Shown here one piece after another: positions 23,286-33,035 of a stretch of 64,000 nucleotides of DNA (positions are counted from its first letter, which is position 1; every line of letters starts with the position of its first letter). The position numbers and the translations under genes are program-made. The notes below the pieces were generated by a model. That model saw nothing but the letters and a program-made list of their open reading frames with translations. It was not told the DNA's origin and ran no database searches. This DNA comes from Bryoerythrophyllum caledonicum. Taxonomy: Eukaryota > Streptophyta > Bryopsida > Pottiales > Pottiaceae. Location: NCBI GenBank assembly GCA_963971425.1, contig OZ020523.1, positions 20,317,105 through 20,381,104 on the forward strand, read 5' to 3'.

Positions 23286-24929
23286 TGTAAGCGTCTAAGA
23301 GAACGTCCTAAATGTCTAAATTCTGTTGCAGAGTATTACTCACATACTTGAATAACGGTACACTTTAGCTCGAGTCGAGCTAATGTGTGACCTCGCCGTC
23401 CTAATCGGTTGATCATTAGAGCAATCTAATATCTTTGCTCTATTTTGTGTTTGTGCAGATCTGAGAGGGACAGGATGGTGTCGCAGCTGCAGCACTTCTT
23501 CATGCCAAAGCCTGTCGACGTTGACGATGACGATGGAGACGACAACAACCACTTGGACTACTGGGAGCTCAAGGACCCATCGATGACACTGAAGTGGACG
23601 CTTCTGTGGGCGACCTATACGGATCATTTAGTGTTTGGTCAGACCTTCGCTGGTGCTATCGTCGATCCCCAGCACATCGACTTCAAGACCAAAGTTACTG
23701 ATGTAGTCCACGAAGATAACGATCACGTTAAGTTGTCGTGTGAGACGACCTCTGAGTCCTTAGATCCGTATTTCTTTACTATTATAGTAAACAATAGTTC
23801 ATCTCCCTTCTGTATCTTGGATTTGGTCGATTCTCTTAGGTCATCCAAATTTGAGGAAATAGTGACTCAGGTCGAGCATGAGATCTCCCTTAAGAAATGG
23901 GAGACTAGTAGCGGACAGCCACTGAAAGCAAAGGCTATAGCTAATAAACTGCGCGTCATTCTCTCTAGAATGAGTACCTTTGCCGCTCTAGATAAGGCGA
24001 AGAATATTGCGGCAAGACGGCCGATAGAACTTTCAACGGTTTCGGGGGCCGTGACCGGTAGCCAGGACATGAGTCAGGCGTCGGTACCGGTTAGAACTCC
24101 AGGTGCAAGAACAAGTCGAAGCACTCTGCGCAACACGCTGTCTGCTTCCCCCGTCAAGAAGTGCTCAGCTGCCAAGAAGCCGGAGACCTCTTCAAGAAAT
24201 AAGTCGAAGCTCGTATCGGAGGAGGAGCAAGCCAATTCGATGGCCTCTGCACTCTCGGAGCTCCCCAAGGCGCTCGGATACGGAGAGACAATCGACTACA
24301 ACAACGTCCAACAGATTTACCAGAAATTCTGGACGGAGTGTCAGAGCTGTTTTTTCAAAGGCGACAGAGAGATGAAGATCGAGCTTGACGTGATGAGGTT
24401 GCATAATGCACCGCCGGAGTGGACGATCCGTGCGTTCGAGCCTCGGGGCATGGAGGAGTTGAAGCATTACTACCTCCAAATGCCAGACAAGACGCAGAAG
24501 CAAACTCTCTGCGTCATGCCGAAGCTCGACACTATGCCGACGACTGTGGAGGAGCTCAGCGACTGCGACTTCTACATCATCAACGGCCAGTACAGCGTTG
24601 CTGCCTCAAAGGAGATGATTAACGGCAACGTTCCGGAGGTGATGAGAAGGCACTTCCGAACATGGCAATGTTACATTGTCTGGACGCAAGATCCGGAGAA
24701 GCTGAGGAAGATTTCCGCATATTATAATCGCGTGAATCATTTGGTCCAATTCAAGCCAACGTGGGCAACAAATATCCCTGGCTCCCGTGCTTTGTGGATC
24801 CAAGCTGGGAGACCAATGCCGAAGCACTCCGCCATAGGCGTTCGCGGGTCTCACAGGTCAGGTCGGAGAACTGCAGTTGAAATGGCCAATGACAAGAGGT
24901 TTGAGGTAATATATCTTAACCAAGGTCAT

Positions 24930-24958
24930 GCACTTTAGCTCGACTCGAGCTAAAGTGC
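24930..24958. repeat. 29-bp perfect palindrome in gene X intron 3
   Basis: Arms GCACTTTAGCTCGA and TCGAGCTAAAGTGC around a single C, 25 bases after the 5' splice site (24,906). Confidence 0.9.
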
Positions 24959-25025
24959 AAGTTCGCTCTGTATCTGTATAGTCATGTGTATTGATTGAAA
25001 TCGCTTTCATTGTCTGCTTTTGCGT

Positions 25026-25056
25026 TGCAAGTTAGCTCGACTCGAGCTAACTTGCA
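25026..25056. repeat. 31-bp perfect palindrome in gene X intron 3
   Basis: Arms TGCAAGTTAGCTCGA and TCGAGCTAACTTGCA around a single C. The outer arm differs from the neighbouring palindrome at 24,930, yet pairing is complete on both sides. Confidence 0.9.
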
Positions 25057-26512
25057 GTGTTTGGACCCTACTAGACATGATAATATTCCTGCTTTATTGT
25101 ATACTTAAACGACCCTTTTATGTTCTGCCCAGCCATTTCTCAACGCGGTTCGTGAGCGCTTCGCAATGATCGACGTTGCGAAGAGCCAGGCTGCGCTCAA
25201 GAAAGCCGGGAAGGCGAAGGAGCTTTCAATTACGAATGAGGTGAAGATAATCACCGCGACAGATGAGACCTTCGAGCTGTGGTCCGATGTCATCTCTTCT
25301 GCGGCGCATGGCAACCTCATCAACGTCGATTCAACTTCGACGCCCTTGGCAAAGTTCAAGGACACGAAGTCTTGGGTTCCTGAGAAGGATGAGGTGCTGA
25401 CGCGCGAGTTCTTCAAGTTTCTCGGCAACATGACCGAAGCCGATCACGCGAAAATGTGCAAGCACATTCTCAATCGATCAGGGCCATCTCGGAAACTGCC
25501 CTACCCTAAGGTGGTCATCAAGCTGCCAAATTCTGCGCTGGAGGTTTGCGATACAGCCCGGGACTGGGTGGATCGGAGGAAGAGGAAGGAGGTCGCTCGG
25601 ATGGAGCTTCAACTATCAGGCCGGAGCTGGCCTTCTTCAACAGCACTGGAGCGTACAGACGTTCAAACTGGCGGACGTTTAAGAAGAACTACAACATTAG
25701 CAAGGCCTCAAAGCGTGCCCTCTTGGATTGGGGTCCACCGGATTCGTACTACGCCAACTCGAGGCAGACGCAGTTTCGCAACTGCAAATGTGAAGATCTC
25801 TCTCCGTACGCGAAGGAGTTCTTCAGAGTCTTCATCGATGTGCGGTCGCGGTTCGTTTCACCAGTGGGAGCCCTGCACTTCCGTTCTTACAAGGCGGCAA
25901 CGAATTCGCTCGGGACGTGGCCTTCGGATTCATGGCGCAACCTGGGCTGCAATGTGAAGCTCGGCATCATCGACTTCCGGAACATCCCTGGGTTCTCTGG
26001 GACGTCGTCGTCGTCGTTGGAGAGGCCCTTCTTCGACGAGTTCATGACGATGTTCGCATCGAAAGGGTAGCCTCCCCTCACCGATCTTCCAGCCTGGCTC
26101 TTCATTTGCGGCAACGACCAGTCACACCTTCAAGTGACAGCGTTTGCTGAGGGCCCGTCGTTGTGCCATGCATACGATGTGCTGTAGTCGAAGTATCTTC
26201 CCTCCGAGAACGAGCGCCTCGGAGGATTCACGCCGAAGACCAACAACGCTCTAGACCCGGTTCGGCTCCTCTTTCTCTTCAAGAAGGAGCTTACGGTGAT
26301 CCCAGCCGTAAAGAAGATCTACGCAGCTCCAGAGCATGTGTTGTACACGAAGCTGCGCAAGTACAACGAGTTGGCGTACTCCATGAACATGAACGAGATG
26401 AGGATGGAGTTCTTCGTCAAGCTCCTGGAGCTGTTCTACAAGAGGGGGGATTCTGTTGTCCAGCTGTTTGGCGGGACGAAATTACTGACAGCAAGTGTGG
26501 TAAGCATCCCTG

Positions 26513-26750
26513 CAGTTTAGCTCGAGTCGAGCTAAACTGTTTATTCCCTTTCTGACTCGTGCATAGTTTCAATGAGGTCATGCCTATGCTGTTTGGTGAA
26601 ACTTTAGCTCGACTCGACCTAAAGTGTCGGCTTTTTCTTGTATGATTTTATGGATGTCATTAACTTCGTTCGTATCATTTGAAGTTATAATAGCCAAGTT
26701 TTTGTACCAGCAATTGTTTGTATTGAGTTTAGCTCGACTCGACCTAAATT
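26513..26750. repeat. Three palindromes in gene X intron 4
   Basis: A perfect 27-bp copy lies at 26,513-26,539 (CAGTTTAGCTCGA arms). Imperfect ones at about 26,600 and 26,728 carry GACCTAAA instead of GAGCTAAA. All three are inside the 279-bp intron 26,500-26,778. Confidence 0.85.
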
Positions 26751-27837
26751 GTATCTTGTTCAATCCATTGGTGTGCAGATGCTCGACCTGGAAGCATTCT
26801 GCATTTCTCACGACACCGATGAGCAGGATCTCGACGACGCCTTTGAGGTCGGCTTGACGTTGGATCGGGCCGATTTCGATATTTCTGCGTATCACGTCAA
26901 CTCGGAGATCTTCCCCGAGCTTGGAGATGCCGTTGGAAAGGGGAAGGGGAAAGCCATTATTGACCTCGACGATGAGGAGGAAGATGCGGAGCCGAGCGCT
27001 GTGGTTGCGTGTCCGATCTCGAGCACCGTCACTCCGGATAATGAGTCCCAGGACGACTTCGTTGACGCTACTCCGCCTGAGTTTCAGAGTGCATCTCAAT
27101 CTGGAGCAGGGGACACAATCGCTTCCTCGCGACAACGACTCGACTTCCCGGAGTTGGATTCGTTGGAGATTTCCGACAGGCCTCATTCAGCTCCCACCTT
27201 GGGCGCTTCAACCGCTCGTCTTGCGGCTAAGAAGAGGAAGGTTGCTAGCGCGAGCACGCGCTCTCCTTTGGCTATCGCGAGCAGCGCTCAGGATGACAGC
27301 AGGTTGATCTTCCTTGAGAAGAAGCTCGAAGAGGAGGCCACCTGGATGAGGTTGATGGAGCAGCGACTTGCGGAGCGCGACGAGGAGCTCAGGGATCTGC
27401 AGCGGAGGCGTGACGATGAAATGAAGAGAGACCAAGATCAGAGGCATGCCGAGATGATGTTCATGATGCAGAGATTTATGTCGGCTAATTTGCCTACTTC
27501 CGCCACATCACCGCCCGTAGTTATTGCTGCAATCCCCCAGCCTCCCGCATCGCCGGACGGCGGGTCTGCGAGTCCGTCTCGCGATTTGCAGCTTCCATAT
27601 CCGTCGGTTACCTCCCCCGTCTCCAGTGGGGCTCAATTGCTTCCTGTTCTCCCTTCCGCGTCGGCCCGCCCCTCTTCCCCTCCGAAGTCGCCCGATCGGG
27701 ACGAATCTATCGCAGATGTCCCCAGGTCATCGTCAGGTTAGTGTAACGTAGTTGCGAGTGTATAGAGGCAGAACATTTTGTAAATGTCCAATTTTGTACT
27801 CCAGTATTTTTTTTGTTAATATTACGGTGCACGGCGA

Positions 27838-27866
27838 GCACTTCAGCTCGAGTCGAGCTAAACTGC
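27838..27866. repeat. Palindrome in gene X intron 5
   Basis: The perfect 15-bp core AGCTCGAGTCGAGCT lies in the intron 27,737-27,947. The outer arms are mixed (TTC on the left, AAA on the right), so pairing outside the core is broken at one position. Confidence 0.8.
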
Positions 27867-28165
27867 TTGACATCTAACCACTGTGACTTGTATCCGTGTC
27901 CTCTGTGCCCATCCGCTGATAGGTGTGAAGTTGTTGAATTTTTCCAGATCTAAGTTTCGGTGATGACGCAATTGCTCAACCAGTCATAGAAGAGGTCGTC
28001 CAAACTGCAGTCCCAGTCATAGAAGAGGTCGTCCAAATTTCAGCCGTGCTCGTAGACGAGATCAATCATGATTCTGAGCCACCTCTTCTTGTCCCAGAAC
28101 CGTGCCCCCAAATGGATGTCGGGCACTCCGGGCCCCTTGACAGCATGTAGGGTTCGTTGGGATCG

Positions 28166-29091
28166 ATGGGTGCCCGAGACGAAATGCTGCAGGACGATGA
28201 AGTTCTCGAGGTATTCTTCTAACTCTTTTCGAACTCCACTCATTCCCCCCATCACTCCTCCCCCATTTATCTCTTTCGTTCTACGTATTGTTGAATCGTC
28301 GTTGTTAATGAATCTGTAGTAATATTGGTCGTTCTCCTGGCATTTGCGAACCAGGTCGGCGAGGCATCAATAAGTGATGCCAATAATCTAGAAGAAATAC
28401 CTAGAGTCCATTCAGATATCGAGGGCAGGTGGTTGAACATTGTGTTGGACCTCAATGGGATTCTATGCACGTGTGAGCCGTCGTGGCAGGCCAGAGGATC
28501 CAGGGACTCTATCCCGTCCATTCACTCGGCTTTGCTGCCGGCCGAAGTAGGCCCTAAACCTTGTTGTAGATTCGAGTGCGCCCTGGTTGTGCTGAGTTCC
28601 TTACAAAGTTGTCTAAGATTGCCACCATCACGATCTGGAGTTCGATGATGGAATCTACAACGCGTCAGATATGTAATTATCTTTTTCAGCATAGTTCTTC
28701 GTACCCTCTCAGGATCTTTGGTCAGGAGAGTTGCGATAGGGTTCCCGAGCGTAGAGTCGGTAGCAGAACATTCTACATAAAGGAATCTGGCACTCAGAAG
28801 GACATCTTCTTGAAGACCTTATCGAGCCATCTCTTCAATAGGTTGGGTCGTGAGTATACTCCGGCAAATACGCTTGTCATTGACGACAGCCCGATTAAGC
28901 ACATGCTCAATTTGCCGGAGAACGTCCTTCTTCTTCCATCATGGTCGCACAAACATGTTGGCGCGAGAGACGACTCTGTATTGTTGGAGGAATTGCTGCC
29001 ATATCTCTCTGACCTTCATCAATTTCCGGGTGGTCTAGCGCAGTACCGGGCCGAACATCCCTCTGGCCGGGAGATGTTTTATAATGATTAG
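28166..29091 (+). pseudogene. HAD (FCP1/SCP-like) phosphatase-type domain, inner copy, frameshifted
   Basis: Exons 28166-28210 and 28355-29091. The first ATG is 18 bases after and in frame with the TAG ending gene X, so this is best seen as the C-terminal domain of gene X separated by one TAG. Exon 2 starts VGEASISD and reaches WLNIVLDLNGILC. FCP1/SCP enzymes remove phosphate from phosphoserine using DxDx(T/V); here it is DLNG, lacking the second Asp, so activity is doubtful. Later motifs are KDIFLKTLSSHL and LVIDDSPIKHML. Between GPKPCCR and VRPGCAEFL (near 28,575) the reading frame shifts by one. The 142-bp intron 28,211-28,354 has no palindrome, unlike the other coding introns of the cassette. 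Confidence 0.7.
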
Positions 29092-29537
29092 AAGACGTGT
29101 GGTCAGTCTGCGAGTATCTGGAACGCAATCCAAGCGTTTCAAAATCTCCGCTCTTAATGCCGTTGGGAACGCTTAGATTCCTTTTACACTTTAGGTCGCA
29201 TAGAGCTAAACTGTATCGATTGACTGCAGCTCGATGTTGTAAATTTTGTTGGACCATTTTCTGTCTATATATTTTTTTATAAATGAAACTGAGATGTTTC
29301 ACCGCTTTGTTTGTTGTGGGAATTGGATATCTACTGCTGATGGAATGTCGTGCTATTCTGAATGATTGGAATTTTCATCTATTGTTCTAAGGTATGTCAG
29401 TGTCGCTGTGGTTGAAATTTCTATAGGACTGTGACTGTCGGGCGTCCGTGGATTCCTTGCTAGGGCCAGAGGAGTTCGTCCTTTCTCTTCGGAGTAAAGG
29501 GCTTTTGTTGCACTCTGCTGCAACCGCGCAATCAACC
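29092..29537. other. Spacer between HAD exon and small ORF
   Basis: Contains one degenerate palindrome at 29,184-29,214 (ACACTTTAGGTCG against GAGCTAAACTGT). An open frame starts at a GTG (29,448), but the first ATG in frame is at 29,538. Probably the 3' UTR of gene X/HAD and the promoter of the small ORF. Confidence 0.4.
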
Positions 29538-30276
29538 ATGGATTATTCGACCATGGCAGTGGACGACGGAGTTGTTGAAAGCCCTATTGCGCGGGAGCCA
29601 ATTCATGATAGGAACAACTCGCCTTCGCCGCAGTGGCCTCGTTTAGTTCCTGGGTTCCCGCCTTTAAATCCGGATAATTGTACTCCAGCAAAGCGTATTC
29701 TCTACGACGGTTTAATGGATGGTACTTCCCAACGCTCGCTTGCGGTGCGTGTTATGATGACCTCCAATTTATTGCACTATTGCGATGTTTTGGCCTAGAC
29801 AATTTTGGTTTGTTGTTGAGCTACATTGCACTAATGTAGTTTTGGTTCATTTAAGCTTGTTTTTTTTGTTGGGGGTTAAATGTGCTCTGTGGATCTTTCT
29901 TTCTGCATTTTAGCTCCATCCGACCTAATGTGCGCTAGGATGGATCTCAATGATTAAATTTTCATCTGTGTTGTGTAGCAGTATTCGACCTAAAGTGTAT
30001 TTCTTTGGATTGTATGTGGCGCCTATTGTGCAGGGACCATTCGGTAAATGTCTCCGTCCTCGAACTTTGTCTGGGGATGCTACTAGAGGCAAATGCTCTC
30101 CTTCCCCCACCCGCCGGCACTCGCTGCCCAAATCAAACAGTGACGAGGTGCGTAGGCGGGGTTTGCAGCGTCTTCTAGAGAGTCCATTAATGCAAGAGAA
30201 TGGCACAACATGGACAAGGCAACGTCAGAGGGCTTTTTTGAAGACGCGTATAGAAGCTTATGGTGGAACTCCGTAG
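29538..30276 (+). CDS. Small basic protein of unknown function, two exons, 149 residues
   Basis: Exons 29538-29744 and 30034-30276, joined in phase (SLA|GPFGKC) and ending in TAG. The first part is acidic to neutral and Pro-rich (PRLVPGFPPLNPDNC); the second is basic (CSPSPTRRHSLPKSNSDEVRRRGLQR) and ends TWTRQRQRAFLKTR. The 289-bp intron again holds two degenerate palindromes (about 29,906 and 29,975). It is the last gene before the right terminus. The outer element has a weakly similar remnant in the same place, which supports it as part of the cassette. I do not recognise the family. Confidence 0.55.
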
Positions 30277-30537
30277 ACCATTTGATTAGTGATAGGACGA
30301 TTGTGTTTTGCCTCGGGGTGAATGAGTGGTTTGTGATTTTTTTTCATGAAGTTTTAAATAAAGCTTGGAATAATGGTACATGCTTCTTTTAGCGTTACCA
30401 TTTTTTGGTACATTCGGCTAATTTGGTCCATCCATGTAATGGTATATAGTATTCTTGGTGCATTGTTGATATGCTTTGCACCTACAATTGTCTATATATA
30501 TTGATACTTTAAAGATCATATATCTTCAAAATCATGG

Positions 30538-30566
30538 AAATCTCCCATTATAACGAATATGGTGTT
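30538..30566 (-). repeat. Right terminal inverted repeat of inner element
   Basis: It reads AAATCTCCCATTATAACG then AATATGGTGTT, and is followed by the duplicated CAAT at 30,567-30,570. It pairs with 11,662-11,690 at 28 of 29 positions. Confidence 0.9.
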
Positions 30567-30570
30567 CAAT

Positions 30571-32990
30571 GCATTATTGATGATGTTGTACTTTCGGATG
30601 TATGCAGACCCGGACGCTTCTTCAAAGTATTTGCGCTTATCCAAGAACAACTTAAACCAAGCTTTCGCATACGGCGATAGCTCCTCCAAGAATTGTTCTT
30701 GCTCCGAAGCTGTCGCGCCTCAGTGAAGAATGCCTCACCGGGTTAATCGACAAGCACCCTCATGGTTATGGATGAGATGTGATATTCACGCTTAAAATGC
30801 TTCCAGTTTCCAGGAACAAAATTTTTGTTTGCATCAAAAAATGCAAGACTAGGCTTCAGTTTCTGCAACTCCCTTTGAACGACGTTCTTCTTCTTGCGCC
30901 GCTCCATCCATTCCCGAGCCGTGTAGTTACTATCCAATACGCTGGTTGGTATCTTGATGACCTAGACCTTCGAATACTATAGTCGCCGTTTTGGTCCGCT
31001 GCGGCTCAAAATGTGGTTCAACAACTTCACATGATCTGCATGAGTGAGGTTATCGAGCCACTTGAAGAACTCTCAATTTAGACCACAATCCTTCATTGGA
31101 GTCCAGTTCGGGTCTCTTTGAATTTGAGAGGGGGGGTGGTGTCAACGTCAATCAAGTCCCCTTAAGCACTTGCGGCCATCACATCTTGCCAGAGATTGAA
31201 AGTAGAATCAGGCGACGTGATAATCTTGACCTCATTCATGAGAACCAGCTTAGAAACCTGACTAGATTAACTAGCCAACTGCTGGTTCTTTACACAACGT
31301 CAATGCAGGCAAACCGACGTTGAATGGCCTCAATGAGCTCTTGCAGGAGGCGCAACGATTGTGTTTAGTAAAAGTGAACAATTGGTGACATGGGTGTGCA
31401 TATTCAGCTCGACTTGAGCTGAATATGTAATTGCAAGCTGTGCGTATTCAGCTCGACTCGAGCTGAATATGCATTTGCAAGGGTTTGCATATTCAGCTTG
31501 AGTCGAGCTGAATATACAATCGCAATCAGGATTGCTTACCTTATACGCCTTGTCGTTGGCTCTTGGAGCTCCACGGCCGCCTGGTGTATTCTTCTTTTGT
31601 GGTGGTGTTGGGCGACCTAGATTGGTCCATATCGACCGTGCGGGCAGGATGTTGGTCGACCACGTTGGCTTGAAGATGGACAAGTGATTGACTCGGTTGT
31701 AGAATGCCGAGATCTTACGCAAATTCTCTTTGTCATCGAACCATACGACAAAGCACTTCCACACGCAAAAGTGCCTCACTATGGTCTAATCGATACTTTC
31801 ATGTGCTATCATCGCTTTGCGTGCCGCCATGCTATGTTGGCCATTTATGATGTAGAACTTACTCTTTCGAATCTCTTCCCAGTCTCCATCAGGCTTCTCC
31901 TTCGTCATCGGCATTATGCAAAGCGTCTGTTTGTGGGATTTATCGGGCATGTAGATGAGGTAATTCATTACCGTTTCCATGCCCTTCTTCTCAAAGGCCC
32001 AAATTGTCCAATCCTCTGGTGTTGGTGTTAAATGCCGCACGTCCAGATCCTTCTTCATGTCAGGGTCGTAGAGGAAGCAGTCCTAGCAATCTGTCCAAAA
32101 CTTTTCGTACACCTCCGCTGTGTTTCTATAGTCAATGGCTTCTCCGGGACGCAACTCGTGCGGCAGATCGGTGATCGCAAAGGCAATGCTGGCCTCAACG
32201 TCTGGATTACCAACTTCTTGGATTTTCGCACTAGATCTTAGTGCTCTTCAAGTTGAAGCCTCCAGAGCAAGTGATTGATGCTGCCTCTTCGGTGGCATCA
32301 GGTTTGTAGACAACGACTTCCTCGAATTTGCCCTACCAGTTCGAGCCGTTGCAGTCCTCTGACTAGTCGAACCGCCTTGACTAACGTTACCACTCTTGGT
32401 CCTATGAGAGACCTCCACCGAAATCATCTCGGATGAGGTCTGCGAGTTTTGAAGAACCTTCATCGCCATTGCATGGAGGAGACTTGTCAACTTCGATGAC
32501 AGAGCTTTTGCGTGGAGAGGCCCACCAATGCTGCTCTTCTAGTAATCTTCGTCCTGCTATTTGAGGATGTCCTTCTTTATTGACTCAAACAATGAGTTCT
32601 CAATACTGTCGAGAAAGGGATCAATGCTGAAGACTTAAGTCATGCAGTCGATGAGAACATAGTACTGAAGATTTCTTTCAGTTGTCGTCTCACATTTAAC
32701 CACGAGGTATTTCTTGTGGTGGTCAAACTTGATTATCTTCTCATCCGGTGAAACGTACAAGAACATATCCATCCCTTGATATTTGTGAGTCAACACTAGG
32801 CTGATAGAGTGACTGATATGTTCGAATCCCCACGCTTCATGTTTCTTTGGATCCCGAAGCTCGTAGCAGTTCAGTAACTGGTGCTCCTCTCCGTCGTCGG
32901 ACTCGATTGCAATACTTGTTGGTTTATAGTATTACTCCAAGACCTCTTCGTCATTCATTGGATTTTCGCAATGGAAGCAGTAAGTGAAGT
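30571..32990 (-). pseudogene. Gene X, N-terminal half (outer copy), heavily decayed
   Basis: Read on the minus strand this aligns to the inner copy from its acidic N-terminal region (SDDGEEHQLLNCYELRDP against GDDNNHLDYWELKDP) through FYIINGQHSMAARKAM, NLRKISAFYNRVNHL and WMERRKKKNVVQREL to the insertion point. Stops include TAA (two) and TAG (two) in the first exon and one after RRFACIDVV, so it cannot be translated. The intron that holds two palindromes in the inner copy is conserved here (donor at about 31,539) and holds three at 31,398-31,520. The gene continues at 11,661 beyond the inserted element. The Gln-His in NGQHS is closer to the ParB/DGQHR-like motif than the inner copy's NGQYS. 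Confidence 0.75.
31398..31520. repeat. Three palindromes of the outer arm type (TTCAGCTC) in the gene X intron
   Basis: Cores at about 31,406, 31,450 and 31,497, with arms ATATTCAGCTCGA and reverse complement. In this element the third base of the arm is C on the left and G on the right, against T and A in the inner element. Confidence 0.85.
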
Positions 32991-33035
32991 CAAGTTTAAC
33001 TATGCGTACTTAACGCTTCACAGTATTTTCTAAAG

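Larger units (their letters stand above)
21951..28150 (+). pseudogene. Gene X (inner copy): large NGQYS-region nuclear protein, fused to HAD domain; disrupted
   Basis: Exons: 21951-21961 (MAER), 23459-24905, 25133-26499, 26779-27736 and 27948-28150, joined with GT-AG and matching phase. The protein begins MAERSERDRMVSQL, has an acidic run (about residue 25), a segment FYIINGQYSVAASKEM (about 378) recalling the (D/N)GQH motif of ParB/DGQHR-like folds, then KLRKISAYYNRVNHL. The fourth exon has an acidic GKGKGKA region, a KKRKV nuclear localisation signal (about 27,229) and a Glu/Arg-rich coiled coil (27,313-27,480). Exon 5 has two VIEEVVQ repeats. Damage: a frameshift near 25,606, TAG at 26,068 and 26,185, and TAG at 28,148, which is in frame with the HAD-coding part 15 bases on. 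Two further copies lie at 9.1-11.7 and 30.6-33.0 kb. Function unknown. Confidence 0.75.
11662..30566 (+). mobile_element. Inner 18.9-kb TIR element with DUF7869-like gene, gene X/HAD and small ORF
   Basis: The element has 29-bp terminal inverted repeats (11,662-11,690 and 30,538-30,566) that agree at 28 positions, starting AACACCATATTCG, with a 4-bp target duplication CAAT. Order: DUF7869-like gene (minus), palindrome cluster, AT-rich part with telomere-like and left-end-like sequence, gene X with HAD domain (plus), small ORF (plus). It lies in inverted orientation inside gene X of a related element. The DUF7869-like frame is intact; gene X has a frameshift and stops. A 4-bp duplication alone does not identify a superfamily, and I do not recognise this termini-plus-cargo combination. 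Confidence 0.88.

Noticed and set aside
26068..26190. Intron from 26,068 to 26,187 removing both TAG codons of inner gene X
   Set aside because: The sequence between the stops (PAWLFICG) aligns to coding sequence of the outer copy (DVWLWICG), so it is exon.
26068..28150. Reassigned or read-through TAG in the host
   Set aside because: TAG also serves as the natural end of the DUF7869-like gene and the small ORF, and a frameshift elsewhere in gene X shows ordinary decay.
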